This document shows positions 21,748 through 31,096 of a stretch of 38,993 nt of DNA, one piece after another. Each line of letters opens with the position of its first letter. Within the stretch, counting starts at the first letter, position 1. Below the pieces are notes generated by a model, which searched no databases, was not told where the DNA came from, and was given only the letters and a program-made list of their open reading frames with translations. This stretch comes from Halothiobacillus sp. 15-55-196 (GTDB taxonomy: Bacteria; Pseudomonadota; Gammaproteobacteria; Halothiobacillales; Halothiobacillaceae), in assembly GCA_002282715.1 (NCBI GenBank), contig NCKC01000016.1, forward strand, positions 1 to 38,993. The letters run 5' to 3'. The position numbers were made by a program, and so were the translations under genes.

Positions 21748-22527
21748 CTATTGCCCGGCGCGCTGTTCAGCGCGCTCGACCAATTCATGCGCCAAATCGG
21801 TGTACGCCTGGGCGCCTGCCGATCCGCGGTCGTAATACAAGGCGGGCAGGCCATGGCTGGGCGCCTCTGCCAGGCGCACATTGCGCGGAATGAGCGTGCG
21901 GAACAACTGATCGCCAAAATGGGCCTGCAACTGTTCGGAAACCTGCTGAGCCAAAAGATTGCGGGCGTCATACAAAGTACGGAGCACACCGGCCACGCCC
22001 AAGGCAGGCTGCAAGGCCATTCGCACCTGTTCGATCGTTTCCAGCAGCGAACTTAGGCCCTCCAGCGCAAAGTATTCGCACTGAACCGGAATGAGCACAT
22101 CGTCGGAGGCCACCAGGGCATTGATGGTCAGGGTGTTGAGGGCGGGCGGGCAGTCGATCAGCACGAAATCGTAGTTTGTCAGCAGCGGAGCCAGTGCACG
22201 CCGGAGCTTCATTTCTCGACCGATCCGGCTGACGAGCTGGAATTCGGCACCCGCCAGCTCGATATTGGCCGGCAATAGATCAAATCCCGCGGGCTCGCTT
22301 CTGATAATGACATCAGAGATGGATGCTTCATCCAGCAAAACATCGGCCATGGTTAGCGCAAGACCGGATTTATCCTGCCCTGCGCTGACGGTGGCGTTGC
22401 CTTGCGGGTCCAGGTCGATCATGAGCACGCGCTGCCCGATGGATTGCAGTGCGGCCGCCAGATTGACCGCGGTGGTGGTCTTGCCCACACCGCCTTTTTG
22501 ATTGGTGATGGCGAGCGTCCAGCTCAT
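21748..22527 (-). CDS. parA: Chromosome partitioning ATPase ParA (Soj)
   Basis: 259 residues. Deviant Walker A KGGVGKTT near residue 11-18, then MIDLDPQGNAT, and DCPPALNTLTINAL (Walker B region) typical of chromosomal Soj/ParA. ATP-bound dimers bind DNA non-specifically and move ParB-parS complexes. The ATG at 22527 overlaps the rsmG stop as ATGA, and begins [13 protein letters not shown], which matches the family; a longer frame upstream lies within rsmG. Confidence 0.95.
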   Translation of the reverse strand: MSWTLAITNQKGGVGKTTTAVNLAAALQSIGQRVLMIDLDPQGNATVSAGQDKSGLALTMADVLLDEASISDVIIRSEPAGFDLLPANIELAGAEFQLVSRIGREMKLRRALAPLLTNYDFVLIDCPPALNTLTINALVASDDVLIPVQCEYFALEGLSSLLETIEQVRMALQPALGVAGVLRTLYDARNLLAQQVSEQLQAHFGDQLFRTLIPRNVRLAEAPSHGLPALYYDRGSAGAQAYTDLAHELVERAEQRAGQ

Positions 22528-23189
22528 AATTGCGCCTCTCGTTGATAAATCAGTAAATGACGCGCCGCATCCAGTGCGGGAACAGATAGCGGGATGGTTT
22601 CCCGACAAATGAAACCATCCGCAACGGCTTGCTGCTCGCGCTCATCAAGACGCCCTTTCATCGCAAGCCACTCACCTCCGGGGCGCACGAGATGGCCGGT
22701 CAGGCGCAGAAAATCTGCCGTGGATGCGAACGCACGCGATATGGCCTGATCGAACGATGAAGCGGGTACTTCTTCGACCCGTGAACGCAGCACGGTCACA
22801 TTTTCGATCGCCAGTTCACGCACGGCCGCTTCAGCGAATCGGGTCATTTTCAGGTTGGAATCGATAAGTGTCACGCCTAGAGTTTCATCGGCCAGCGCCA
22901 ACAGGATACCCGGAATGCCGGGGCCGCTTCCGACATCGACCAAACGCCCCGCCGACTTCACCCAAGGGCGCACGGCCAAGGCATCCAGTACATGACGCAC
23001 GCGCATGTCCTCGAGATTGCGTACGGCTGTCAGGTTGTAGGTTCGATTCCACTTGGCCAGCAAATGAATATAGGCCGAAATACGCTGCGCACTGCGAGGG
23101 GCTATCTCCTGCTCCATCGTTTGCACGCCCTGCTCGATTTGATCGGCATAACGCATGACCATCGCGTTATCAGACGACAATGCAATCAA
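22524..23189 (-). CDS. rsmG: 16S rRNA (guanine-527-N7)-methyltransferase
   Basis: 221 residues (GidB family). It methylates G527 of 16S rRNA with SAM. Motifs: [25 protein letters not shown] (SAM loop), ISRAFAS and WLAMKG. The first ATG gives about 14 more residues than E. coli; the next ATGs are at residues 10 and 12, so the true start is not certain. It overlaps mnmG by ATGA and is overlapped by parA in the same way, giving mnmG-rsmG-parA tight coupling. Confidence 0.95.
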   Translation of the reverse strand: MIALSSDNAMVMRYADQIEQGVQTMEQEIAPRSAQRISAYIHLLAKWNRTYNLTAVRNLEDMRVRHVLDALAVRPWVKSAGRLVDVGSGPGIPGILLALADETLGVTLIDSNLKMTRFAEAAVRELAIENVTVLRSRVEEVPASSFDQAISRAFASTADFLRLTGHLVRPGGEWLAMKGRLDEREQQAVADGFICRETIPLSVPALDAARHLLIYQREAQL

Positions 23190-25066
23190 GCCGATGCCGC
23201 CAGCAGGCTTCGACGCTTGAGATGAACCTGCAACAAGGAGATGGCCGCCGGCGTGACGCCGGGAATGCGTCCCGCCTGACCCAAAGTGCTCGGCCGCTGT
23301 GCTTCAAGCTTGCTGCGCACTTCGTTGGAAAGTCCATAGATCTGGCTGTAGTCGAGATCGTCCGGCAAAACCTGCGTTTCCTGCTTCACGGAACGGCTGA
23401 CCTCGTCTTTCTGACGATCGACGTAACCTGCATATTTTGCTTCGATTTCAATCTGCTCGGTCACGGCAGCGGGCAAGGGTGATTCCGGAGCCAGGCTAGG
23501 CACTTGGGCCAACTGCTGGTAATCCATTTCCGGACGACGCAACAGATCCAGCGCATTGACGCCTCGACTGATCACACCGGGCAAGCGGGACACATCGGGG
23601 TGATCGGGATGCACCCAGAGCGCACCGAGTCGCGCCTGCTCGCGCGCGATGGCTTCCATTTTTTCGTTGAACGCACGCCAGCGCGCCTCATCAACCAGAC
23701 CCAGCGCATGGCCGATCGGCGTCAGACGTTGATCGGCATTGTCTTCGCGCAGCATCAGGCGATATTCGGCCCGACTGGTGAACATGCGGTAGGGCTCGAG
23801 CGTACCTTGAGTGATCAGATCATCGATCATCACACCGGCATAGGCTTCGTCACGCCGTAACGTCAGCGGTTCGCGTCCCAGCACCTGTGCCGCCGCGTTG
23901 GCGCCAGCCATCAAACCCTGGGCACCGGCTTCTTCGTAACCGGTCGTGCCATTGATCTGCCCGGCAAAGAACAACCCCTCGATGGCGCGGGTTTCCAGCG
24001 TGGGCTTCAGGCCGCGCGGGTCGAAAAAATCGTACTCGATGGCATAACCGGGGCGGGTGATGACCGCACGCTCGAAACCTCGGATCGAGCGCACATAGGC
24101 CAGCTGAATATCAAACGGCAGGCTGGTTGAAATCCCGTTCGGATAGATTTCGTTCGTGGTCAACCCTTCCGGCTCGACGAACACCTGATGGGAGTCCTTG
24201 TCGGCAAAACGGTGGATCTTGTCTTCGATGGACGGGCAGTAACGCGGCCCCACCCCTTCGATCACACCCGTGAACATGGGGGAGCGATCCAGGCCGCCGC
24301 GAATGATTTCGTGCGTCCGCTCGTTGGTATGGGTGATGTAACAATTGACCTGCTGCGGATGATCCTTGACCGATCCCATGAACGAGAATACCGGCTCCGG
24401 CGTATCGCCCGGCTGGACTTGCATGACAGACAAATCAATCGAACGGATGTCGATGCGTGGCGGTGTGCCGGTCTTGAGTCGTCCAACACCCAGAGACAAC
24501 TCGCGTAGGCGATCGGCCAGCCGCTGCGCCGGAGGATCACCGGCGCGTCCGCCCTGATAATTGTTCATGCCGATATGAATCTGTCCTGCCAGGAAGGTGC
24601 CTGCCGTCAAAACCACCGTCTTGCCGATAAATTCGATATCGGCCTGAGTTCGAATACCCGTCACCCGGTCGCCTTCGAGCAGCAGGTCATCGACCGCCTG
24701 CTGGAACAGCATGAGATTCGGTTGGTTTTCGAGCATCTGCCGGATGGCAGCTTTGTAGAGGATGCGGTCTGCCTGCGCGCGGGTGGCGCGCACGGCGGGG
24801 CCTTTGCGGGCATTGAGGGTACGGAACTGAATCCCGCCCCGGTCAGCCGCCAACGCCATCGCGCCGCCCAAGGCGTCGATTTCCCGCACCAGATGGCCCT
24901 TGCCGATACCCCCGATGGCCGGATTGCAGCTCATTTGCCCGAGCGTTTCGATGTTGTGGCTGACGAGCAGCGTATTCGCACCCATGCGGGCAGCCGCCAG
25001 CGCGGCCTCCGTACCGGCATGGCCGCCGCCAACAACAATCACATCAAAAACGTCTGGATATCGCAC
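23186..25066 (-). CDS. mnmG: tRNA uridine 5-carboxymethylaminomethyl modification enzyme MnmG
   Basis: 626 residues. FAD enzyme that works with MnmE to add cmnm5 to wobble U34. FAD loop [13 protein letters not shown] starts at about residue 11; family signatures [17 protein letters not shown] and [17 protein letters not shown] are present; the C-terminal helical domain (from about 550) includes YAGYVDRQ. Its partner mnmE is not adjacent. First gene of the mnmG-rsmG-parA-parB unit. A TAAAAT on the minus strand (25139-25134) could be its -10, giving a leader of about 60 bases. Confidence 0.97.
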   Translation of the reverse strand: MRYPDVFDVIVVGGGHAGTEAALAAARMGANTLLVSHNIETLGQMSCNPAIGGIGKGHLVREIDALGGAMALAADRGGIQFRTLNARKGPAVRATRAQADRILYKAAIRQMLENQPNLMLFQQAVDDLLLEGDRVTGIRTQADIEFIGKTVVLTAGTFLAGQIHIGMNNYQGGRAGDPPAQRLADRLRELSLGVGRLKTGTPPRIDIRSIDLSVMQVQPGDTPEPVFSFMGSVKDHPQQVNCYITHTNERTHEIIRGGLDRSPMFTGVIEGVGPRYCPSIEDKIHRFADKDSHQVFVEPEGLTTNEIYPNGISTSLPFDIQLAYVRSIRGFERAVITRPGYAIEYDFFDPRGLKPTLETRAIEGLFFAGQINGTTGYEEAGAQGLMAGANAAAQVLGREPLTLRRDEAYAGVMIDDLITQGTLEPYRMFTSRAEYRLMLREDNADQRLTPIGHALGLVDEARWRAFNEKMEAIAREQARLGALWVHPDHPDVSRLPGVISRGVNALDLLRRPEMDYQQLAQVPSLAPESPLPAAVTEQIEIEAKYAGYVDRQKDEVSRSVKQETQVLPDDLDYSQIYGLSNEVRSKLEAQRPSTLGQAGRIPGVTPAAISLLQVHLKRRSLLAASA

Positions 25067-25485
25067 GATGCTCTCCGGAAAAACGAGCAGAAATCAAACA
25101 TTGCTTGCCGACCACTCGAATCGAACTGGCCGAATTTTACGCGCAAGCGGGGCCAAAATCGAGCAAAACCCCATAATTAAAAAAAATAATTGTGAAAAAA
25201 CAGCCTGATAGATGCTACCGGCACAGACTCACCAACACCAAATTTTATACCCGCCACCGTCGAACAGTTCATCGCGGTAGGCACAAAGACCCGCGAGCTC
25301 ATTCTGCCGGGTGCTTTTATGACTACCCACTTTCGTGCAGAATGATCGGTCGGTCGGCGCGTCGCCTACCGACTCCCTTATGGGTGGTAACAGCCCGAAT
25401 GCACTACCCCGCCGAATTAGCGGGTTTACGCAGAATTCGCACGAATAGTTAATCATAATCAATCACTTGAAACATACAGGAAAGA
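25067..25485. other. Intergenic region between mnmG and the cold-shock-domain gene
   Basis: 419 bases without a convincing gene; a 77-codon frame on the minus strand has no recognisable content. It has an A/T-rich patch at 25175-25200, the likely mnmG promoter, and a set of nested inverted repeats (25254-25424). There are no TTATCCACA-like DnaA boxes, so I do not call it an origin although oriC adjoins mnmG in E. coli. AGGAAAG at 25478-25484 is the ribosome site of the next gene. Confidence 0.6.
25254..25424. ncRNA. Candidate structured RNA or DNA element (nested inverted repeats)
   Basis: Pairs from outside in: CCACC (25254-25258) with GGTGG (25383-25387); CGGTAGGC (25275-25282) with GCCTACCG (25364-25371); GACC (25288-25291) with one of two GGTC at 25348-25355; TCATTCTGC (25299-25307) with GCAGAATGA (25337-25345); CCGGGT/ACCC around 25308 and 25325. 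The eight- and nine-pair arms are perfect and correctly nested. Just downstream on the plus strand CCCGC (25408-25412) and GCGGG (25420-25424) are followed by TTT, a weak terminator. It matches no RNA family I recognise, and strand is undecided. Confidence 0.35.
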
Positions 25486-25917
25486 ATGAACACACTGACC
25501 GAATCTCGGATTTTTTCTACGCTTGTCGCCCTCGGCGCGGCTTTAATCACGGCTCTGGCCATCACCCAAATCCAATCCGCCCAACTCATTGAATCCAATC
25601 TGCTGCGTTTTATCGCAACCGCCGCCGTTATCTTCATCGTTATTCTTTTGAGCGGCCTGCTGCCGCGCAAATCCGTTTCCGGCAACGAAAAACCCGCCGA
25701 AGCGACACCCGTTCGCGAAGTCGGGCACGTCAAATGGTTCAACACCGACAAGGGCTTCGGCTTTATCGTGCGCGAAAACGGCGAAGATCTGTTCGTCCAC
25801 TTCCGTGCGGTCGGCGACGGCTCGACACTGCAACTCGTCGAAGGCCAGAAGGTCGAATACCACATCGGCCAAGGTCGAAAGGGGCCCCAAGCCGAGCAGG
25901 TCGTGGTTCTGGATTGA
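25486..25917 (+). CDS. Membrane-anchored cold-shock-domain protein
   Basis: 143 residues. Two predicted membrane helices (about 10-28 and 42-59) are followed by a short linker and a complete cold-shock domain (about 78-143): GHVKWFNTDKGFGFI carries RNP1 (KGFGFI, 89-94) and DLFVHF carries RNP2 (102-106). Cold-shock domains bind single-stranded RNA or DNA; standard Csp proteins are soluble and about 70 residues, so the membrane hairpin is the odd part. AGGAAAG precedes the ATG. It converges with oxyR with only six bases between. Function unknown; a membrane-located RNA-binding protein is inference. Confidence 0.8.
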   Translation: MNTLTESRIFSTLVALGAALITALAITQIQSAQLIESNLLRFIATAAVIFIVILLSGLLPRKSVSGNEKPAEATPVREVGHVKWFNTDKGFGFIVRENGEDLFVHFRAVGDGSTLQLVEGQKVEYHIGQGRKGPQAEQVVVLD

Positions 25918-25923
25918 TACGCG

Positions 25924-26856
25924 TCAAATGCCGGTGCAGCAGGCCGGAATATGCGCCCGGATCATGTCGCAGAGCAAATCCACCGCCGCGCCGCGTGCAA
26001 AACGAGCTCGGCTGGCCACGGCCACATCACGGTAGGGAACGGGTTCGGCGAAAGCGAGATAGCGGATCAAATCACCCGCATTTCCGCCTTGCGAGATATT
26101 GGATGAACACGGCAGGACGGTAATTCCCGCACCGGAGGCGACCATCATGCGCATGGTTTCTAGGGAGCCGCCCTCCAGCGTTTTTTGCAAGCGCCCCGTG
26201 TTGGCAGGTTGCGAGCACTCCGGGCACATGCTCAAAACCTGTTCCCGGAAACAGTGCCCCTGCCCCAGCAGCAACAGATCCTGCTCTGCCAGAGTTTCTG
26301 CCGAAACCGCCTTCGCCGAGGCCAAAGGATGGTCACTTGGCACCGCCACGGTGAATGGTTCACGATACACCGGGCGGACATCCAACTTCGATGCCAAAAA
26401 AGGCAACGACAACACCACGGCATCCAGCGCCCCCTGTTGCAATTGATAGACAAGATCATGGGTAAACCCTTCGACGATCTCGATCGGCATGCGGGGTGCA
26501 CGTTTATGCAACGCCGGAATCAATGAAGGCAACAGATACGGCCCGATCGTGTAAATCAGTCCGATTCTCAAGGTGCCGACCAACGGATCCCTGGCAGCAT
26601 CGGCAATCGCCTGGAGCTGCTCAACCTCCTGGAGTATGCGCGTGGCCTGCTCGATGATGGCTTCGCCGCGCGGCGTGATGCGCAATTCCGTGCGACTTGC
26701 GCGCTCGAAGATCTGCACATCCAACGCTTCTTCAATACGCTTAACCCCGACACTCAAGGTGGGCTGACTCACAAAACACGCCGCCGCAGCCCGGCCAAAA
26801 TGGCGTTCACGCGCCACGGCCACTATGTATCTCAGTTCAGTTAAGGTCATGCGCAT
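25924..26856 (-). CDS. oxyR: LysR-family hydrogen peroxide sensor OxyR
   Basis: 310 residues. N-terminal LysR helix-turn-helix (HFGRAAAACFVSQPTLSVGVKRIE) and a LysR substrate-type domain. The redox pair is Cys202 and Cys211 in GHCFREQVLSMC, nine apart exactly as Cys199/Cys208 of E. coli OxyR, so peroxide sensing by disulfide is well supported. A third Cys214 is close. The ATG at 26856 is preferred (GAGACA just upstream); the one two codons later is possible. It is divergent from trxA, so it may control it; no clear OxyR site was seen. Confidence 0.93.
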   Translation of the reverse strand: MRMTLTELRYIVAVARERHFGRAAAACFVSQPTLSVGVKRIEEALDVQIFERASRTELRITPRGEAIIEQATRILQEVEQLQAIADAARDPLVGTLRIGLIYTIGPYLLPSLIPALHKRAPRMPIEIVEGFTHDLVYQLQQGALDAVVLSLPFLASKLDVRPVYREPFTVAVPSDHPLASAKAVSAETLAEQDLLLLGQGHCFREQVLSMCPECSQPANTGRLQKTLEGGSLETMRMMVASGAGITVLPCSSNISQGGNAGDLIRYLAFAEPVPYRDVAVASRARFARGAAVDLLCDMIRAHIPACCTGI

Positions 26857-27003
26857 TGTCTCGAAAGTGGAAAAATGACGGAAAGAATTGGCAGAAATCG
26901 CAGTTAAAACTTGCAAAGCGACTCCACCCCATGAACAATTATCAACCACGGCGCATCCATGATCTATATTCGTGGGCAATCATTGACACCAAGGAGTATC
27001 ACC

Positions 27004-27330
27004 GTGAGCGACAAAATCGCCTATGTTAACGACAGTAATTTTGACCAAGAAGTCCTGAAAAGTGACCTGCCGGTATTGGTGGACTACTGGGCGGAATGGT
27101 GCGGCCCTTGCCGCATGATCGCACCTATTCTCGACGAGATCGCCGATCAATACGATGGCAAAGTCAAGGTTGCCAAACTCAATATCGATGAAAATCCGGA
27201 AACACCTCGTCAACATGCCATTCGGGGCATCCCGACACTGATGCTGTTCAAAAACGGCAAGGTGGAAGGCACTAAAGTCGGCGCCGTTTCCAAATCACAA
27301 CTCACCGCGTTCATTGACGGCGCACTGTAA
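27004..27330 (+). CDS. trxA: Thioredoxin 1
   Basis: 108 residues. Active site [10 protein letters not shown] and the cis-proline [10 protein letters not shown], with the usual [13 protein letters not shown] after it. General disulfide reductase of the cytoplasm. The start is GTG at 27004 because AAGGAG lies seven bases before it (26991-26996) and the protein then matches family length; an upstream ATG at 26959 precedes the ribosome site. TATATT at 26965-26970 could be the -10. Followed by rho, as in E. coli. Confidence 0.96.
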   Translation: MSDKIAYVNDSNFDQEVLKSDLPVLVDYWAEWCGPCRMIAPILDEIADQYDGKVKVAKLNIDENPETPRQHAIRGIPTLMLFKNGKVEGTKVGAVSKSQLTAFIDGAL

Positions 27331-27515
27331 GCCTTAATAGATTCGGCCTGGTTTCGGCTCTGCCCGTTGGCATCGGGTCGGAACTGTGCCAAAATCAGCA
27401 AATAATTTCCCAAGTTGCGATCAATTTCGCGTTTCTCGGCGTGTCCGCCAATTAAAACTCTTCCCTCACTCAAGCTTTCCCAAGCTCACATCCATAGCTG
27501 AATCAATCTAAACCG
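27331..27515 (+). promoter_or_regulatory. rho leader with a C-rich, G-poor segment
   Basis: The 185-base trxA-rho spacer ends in a stretch (about 27448-27515) with many C and very few G residues, the composition of a Rho loading site. E. coli rho is autoregulated by termination in its leader between trxA and rho, so the same is plausible here. No intrinsic terminator was seen after trxA. Confidence 0.4.
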
Positions 27516-28775
27516 ATGAATCTCACCGAACTCAAAGCAAAACCCGTTGCCGATCTTCTGGCCATGGCAGAATCTATGGGCATTGAAAACATTGCCCGCA
27601 CCCGTAAACACGACGTGATCTTTGCATTGCTCAAAGCCCACGCCAAGACGGGTGAATCCATCTTCGGCGATGGGGTACTCGAAATTCTGCCCGATGGCTT
27701 CGGATTCCTGCGTGGGGCGGACAGCTCGTATCTTGCGGGGCCTGCGGATGTTTACGTATCCCCCTCGCAAATCCGCCGATTCAACCTGCAAACCGGTGAC
27801 ACCATTGCCGGTACCGTACGGTCGCCGAAAGACGGCGAGCGGTATTTCGCGCTCCTGAAAATCGACACCATCAACTTTGAACCACCGAATATGGCCAAGG
27901 GCAAGGTGCTGTTCGAAAACCTGACCCCACTGCACGCCAACCAGCGGATGCGGATGGAGCGCGGTAACGGTTCCACCGAAGACCTGACCGCACGGATCAT
28001 CGATATCGTATCGCCGATCGGTAAAGGCCAGCGCGGCCTGATCGTCGCGCCACCAAAAGCGGGTAAAACGATGCTGCTGCAGAACATTGCCCAGAGCATC
28101 AGCGCCAATCATCCTGAGTGTGATCTGATCGTACTGCTGATCGACGAGCGCCCGGAAGAAGTCACCGAAATGCAGCGTACCGTGCGCGGCGAGGTCGTGG
28201 CGTCCACCTTCGACGAGCCTGCCACCCGCCATGTGCAGGTTGCGGAGATGGTCATCGAAAAGGCCAAGCGACTGGTCGAGCACAAGCGCGATGTGGTCAT
28301 TCTGCTCGACTCCATCACTCGTCTGGCGCGCGCCTACAACACCGTTGTCCCTTCATCGGGCAAAGTGCTCACCGGCGGTGTGGATGCCAATGCCCTGCAT
28401 CGCCCCAAACGCTTTTTCGGTGCGGCCCGTAATATCGAAGAAGGCGGCTCGCTCACCATTCTGGCCACCGCACTGATCGATACCGGCTCGAAAATGGATG
28501 AAGTCATCTACGAAGAATTCAAGGGCACCGGCAACATGGAGCTGCACCTCGATCGACGGATAGCCGAGAAGCGTGTGTACCCTGCCATCAACATCAACCG
28601 TTCGGGCACCCGCCGTGAAGAGTTGCTGACAGATGCGGAAGAACTCCAGAAGATGTGGATTCTGCGCAAGTTCCTGCACCCGATGAGCGAACTCGAATCC
28701 ATGGAGTTCCTGCTGGACAAACTCCTGAAAACGAAGACCAACAACGAGTTCTACGATTCCATGCGCCGCGGCTAA
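27516..28775 (+). CDS. rho: Transcription termination factor Rho
   Basis: 419 residues, equal to E. coli. N-terminal helical bundle ([19 protein letters not shown]), OB-fold RNA-binding domain with DGFGFLR (60-66), Walker A APPKAGKT (about 178-185), Q-loop region GTRREELL and the R-loop near [14 protein letters not shown]. Hexameric RNA helicase that ends transcription of untranslated RNA. No insertions are seen. Ends at a strong bidirectional terminator. Confidence 0.98.
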   Translation: MNLTELKAKPVADLLAMAESMGIENIARTRKHDVIFALLKAHAKTGESIFGDGVLEILPDGFGFLRGADSSYLAGPADVYVSPSQIRRFNLQTGDTIAGTVRSPKDGERYFALLKIDTINFEPPNMAKGKVLFENLTPLHANQRMRMERGNGSTEDLTARIIDIVSPIGKGQRGLIVAPPKAGKTMLLQNIAQSISANHPECDLIVLLIDERPEEVTEMQRTVRGEVVASTFDEPATRHVQVAEMVIEKAKRLVEHKRDVVILLDSITRLARAYNTVVPSSGKVLTGGVDANALHRPKRFFGAARNIEEGGSLTILATALIDTGSKMDEVIYEEFKGTGNMELHLDRRIAEKRVYPAININRSGTRREELLTDAEELQKMWILRKFLHPMSELESMEFLLDKLLKTKTNNEFYDSMRRG

Positions 28776-28790
28776 CCCCCGCCAGCAGTA

Positions 28791-28819
28791 AAAAACCCCG
28801 CCATGCGCGGGGTTTTTTT
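28791..28819. terminator. Bidirectional terminator between rho and the convergent secreted-protein gene
   Basis: CCCCGC (28796-28801) and GCGGGG (28807-28812) form a GC-rich stem, with A residues before it and seven T residues (28813-28819) after it, so both strands have a stem followed by T. Confidence 0.9.
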
Positions 28820-28838
28820 ATGGCCTGTATCCGCGGCG

Positions 28839-29456
28839 TTATTGCGGCTGAATCAAGGTGATCCCTTTGGGCAGCGCGGTTTGGTTTGCTGCGATATACG
28901 CGTTCAAACCGTCACGTTCGGCATCACAGGCAGGTAAGGCGATAATCTGATCGGCCAAGTTACTGAAACTCACCTGGATATCGCCGTGGAAAAACCATCC
29001 ACCCACACCTTGGGCATGGGTTTTTACCAGCTCATAGGCGCAGGCGGATTTTGCGATTTTATCAATCACGACCGTGGTGCCATTGACCGAAATCGTTGTG
29101 GTGTAGGTATGTCCTTGATCCATATACGCATCCATCAGGAACAGCTTGTCCCAGGCGCGCGGGTTTTGTCCGCTCAAAATCGCATTTTCCATAAATTCTA
29201 TATGGCTTTTGAGATTATTGGCTTGTTCGGTGGTTTGCGTGGAAATTGCCCAACGAACGCTCATGTTCGCATCATCGAAGCTGGCCGCCGGTGAATGCGA
29301 GGTACCCGTTTCGCTATACGCTGCGTAATTGGTCCCAAGATAGGAAATGTACGATTCAGTCGGTGCTTTTGCCGCCGTTACGCCCGAAGTCGTTTGATCA
29401 GGCTGGGCTGCGGTAAAAATAAGGGCAATGAGCGGAGCACGATACGATTTGTTCAC
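28839..29456 (-). CDS. Hypothetical secreted protein
   Basis: 205 residues from a GTG start at 29456, chosen because AGAGGAA lies eight bases upstream. The N-terminus looks like a signal peptide: NKSYR then the hydrophobic APLIALIFTAA, with possible cleavage before QPDQ. The mature part has no motif I recognise; it contains two Cys (SACAYELV and PACDAERD) that could form a disulfide if exported. The frame has normal composition and ends at a shared terminator, which supports a real gene. It lies between convergent rho and co-directional purD (87 bases from the purD stop). Function unknown. Confidence 0.65.
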   Translation of the reverse strand: MNKSYRAPLIALIFTAAQPDQTTSGVTAAKAPTESYISYLGTNYAAYSETGTSHSPAASFDDANMSVRWAISTQTTEQANNLKSHIEFMENAILSGQNPRAWDKLFLMDAYMDQGHTYTTTISVNGTTVVIDKIAKSACAYELVKTHAQGVGGWFFHGDIQVSFSNLADQIIALPACDAERDGLNAYIAANQTALPKGITLIQPQ

Positions 29457-29543
29457 GGTTAATTCCTCTGGTTGATGGGGTGACTGGGATTGATGCTCAA
29501 TCAACCCAGCTAATATCAACCAAAGGTGTGTCGCGCGGCTTTC

Positions 29544-30842
29544 TTACTTGTTACGGTTTGCAACCTGCATTTCACGCCGAACGGCCCGCCAGCCGATATC
29601 GTCACGATAGAATCCACCATCAAAGTCAATCGCCTTGACGCCCGCATAGGCAGCCGCTTGGGCTGCGCGCACCGTGTCGCCCAGCGCCGTGACACACAGC
29701 ACGCGCCCTCCGGCGGTCACCACGTCTTGGCCCTCGGCGCGCGTACCGGCCTGGAATACCTTCACGTTGCCCGGCACGGCATCCAACCCTCGGATCACAT
29801 CGCCGGTTCGCACGTCAGCGGGATAGCCGTGCGCCGCCATGACCACGCCAATCGCCGTTTGCTGATTCCACTTGCACTGCACTTTATCCAGGGAACCTTC
29901 GATACCCGCTTCCAGCAGATCGACCAGATCGCTATCGAGGCGCAGCATGATGGGCTGGGTTTCGGGATCACCAAAGCGACAGTTGAACTCCAGCACACTG
30001 GGCCACCCCTCGTCATCGATCATCAGGCCCGCATACAGGAAACCGGTATAGGGAATGCCATCGAGCGCCATGCCCTTGACGGTAGGCTCAATGATCGTTT
30101 CCATCACCACTTCGGCGATTTGCGGGGTGACGACCGGCGCAGGAGAGTAAGCCCCCATGCCACCGGTATTCGGGCCGGTGTCGCCACTATCGCGCGCCTT
30201 GTGATCCTGGCTGGTTGCCATCGGCAGGATATTGCCACCATCGACCATCACGATGAAACTTGCTTCCTCGCCGCTCAGAAAAGCCTCAACCACGACACGC
30301 GCGCCTGCTTCGCCAAATTGCCCACCCAGCATATCGCTGATAGCCGCCTCAGCTTCTGCAACCGTCTGGGCAACGATCACGCCTTTACCCGCGGCCAGAC
30401 CGTCGGCCTTGACCACGATGGGCGCGCCGTGTTCGCGCACATAATCAATGGCCGGCGCCGCTTCGGTAAACACGCGATAGGCGGCTGTAGGAATACGATG
30501 ACGAGCCAGAAAATCCTTGCTGAATGCCTTTGACCCTTCGAGCTGAGCCGCTTGTCTGGATGGTCCGAAAATCGGCAGACCGGCATCACGGAAGCTGTCG
30601 ACAATGCCCAGAACCAAGGGTGCTTCCGGCCCGACCACGGTCAGGTCGATTTTTTCACGACCGGCAAAGGCAAGCAGTTCGGCAATGTCGGTTGCGCCAA
30701 TCGAGATGTTTTCACACTTGGCCTCGGCCGCTGTTCCCGGATTCCCGGGGGCAACAAACACCCTGGATACGCGCGGCGACTGCGCCAGCTTCCACGCCAG
30801 TGCATGTTCCCGACCGCCACTACCAATGACTAAAACTTTCAT
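29544..30842 (-). CDS. purD: Phosphoribosylamine-glycine ligase
   Basis: 432 residues. ATP-grasp enzyme of de novo purine synthesis, joining glycine to phosphoribosylamine. N-terminal MKVLVIGSGGREHALAW, then GPEAPLVLGI, the ATP-grasp lid with KADGLAAGKGV, and RFGDPETQP for the metal and nucleotide site. Length is typical (E. coli 429). It usually follows purH; purH is not here. The upstream spacer is rich in palindromes. Confidence 0.96.
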   Translation of the reverse strand: MKVLVIGSGGREHALAWKLAQSPRVSRVFVAPGNPGTAAEAKCENISIGATDIAELLAFAGREKIDLTVVGPEAPLVLGIVDSFRDAGLPIFGPSRQAAQLEGSKAFSKDFLARHRIPTAAYRVFTEAAPAIDYVREHGAPIVVKADGLAAGKGVIVAQTVAEAEAAISDMLGGQFGEAGARVVVEAFLSGEEASFIVMVDGGNILPMATSQDHKARDSGDTGPNTGGMGAYSPAPVVTPQIAEVVMETIIEPTVKGMALDGIPYTGFLYAGLMIDDEGWPSVLEFNCRFGDPETQPIMLRLDSDLVDLLEAGIEGSLDKVQCKWNQQTAIGVVMAAHGYPADVRTGDVIRGLDAVPGNVKVFQAGTRAEGQDVVTAGGRVLCVTALGDTVRAAQAAAYAGVKAIDFDGGFYRDDIGWRAVRREMQVANRNK

Positions 30843-30865
30843 ATGCGCCTCGATTCGAATCCTAT

Positions 30866-30964
30866 GGAAGCTCTGATTCGATCAGAGGTTCCCTATCTAA
30901 AACACAGTAATTGGACGACATTTTGCCACAGGCACCAGCAATCTCTGATTTAATCTGAGATGCC
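30866..30964. mobile_element. Possible short IS5-related remnant or MITE between purD and trmL
   Basis: GGAAGCTCTGATTCGATC (30866-30883) and, in opposite orientation, GATTTAATCTGAGATGCC (30947-30964) each resemble the IS end at 38898-38915, with about 15 and 14 of 18 bases matching by eye. They enclose about 60 bases without a gene. No target duplication is visible at these outer limits, so this could be decay or coincidence. Confidence 0.35.
30875..30895 (-). repeat. Solo insertion-sequence end
   Basis: Read on the minus strand, TAGGGAACCTCTGATCGAAT plus C matches the IS left end at 38895-38915 in 20 of 21 bases. It also pairs with its left neighbour: CTCTGAT and ATCAGAG flank a TCG loop, so the site is a nearly perfect 33-base palindrome (30863-30895). 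Confidence 0.65.
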
Positions 30965-30985
30965 CGGTGGCACAGGGAAGTGCCG

Positions 30986-31017
30986 CCACAAACAAACACG
31001 CACGTGAATGTTTGTGG
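30986..31017. repeat. 32-base palindrome upstream of trmL
   Basis: CCACAAACA (30986-30994) and TGTTTGTGG (31009-31017) are perfect inverted repeats; inside, CACG and CGTG are also symmetric. No T tract follows on either strand. A second hairpin, GTGGCAC / GTGCC (about 30967-30985), abuts it. It may be an operator, a processing site or part of a mobile remnant. Confidence 0.5.
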
Positions 31018-31096
31018 AGAAAATCAAAAATTTTAAATTTCGTCCTCAGAAAACGTCAGGATGGCGTTTTTTGAGAAAACACAAGATATCCGCCCC

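Noticed and set aside
25229..25462. 77-codon minus-strand frame in the mnmG upstream spacer
   Set aside because: No motif, no convincing ribosome site, and it coincides with the inverted repeats, which better explain the sequence.
25067..25485. Possible origin of replication upstream of mnmG
   Set aside because: oriC is next to mnmG in E. coli, but I saw no TTATCCACA-type DnaA boxes; one short A/T-rich patch is not enough.
30995..31008. parS-like CACGTG core in the purD-trmL spacer
   Set aside because: Only CACGTGAA matches; the outer bases of the parS palindrome differ, and the core is explained by the local palindrome. No good parS was seen near parAB.
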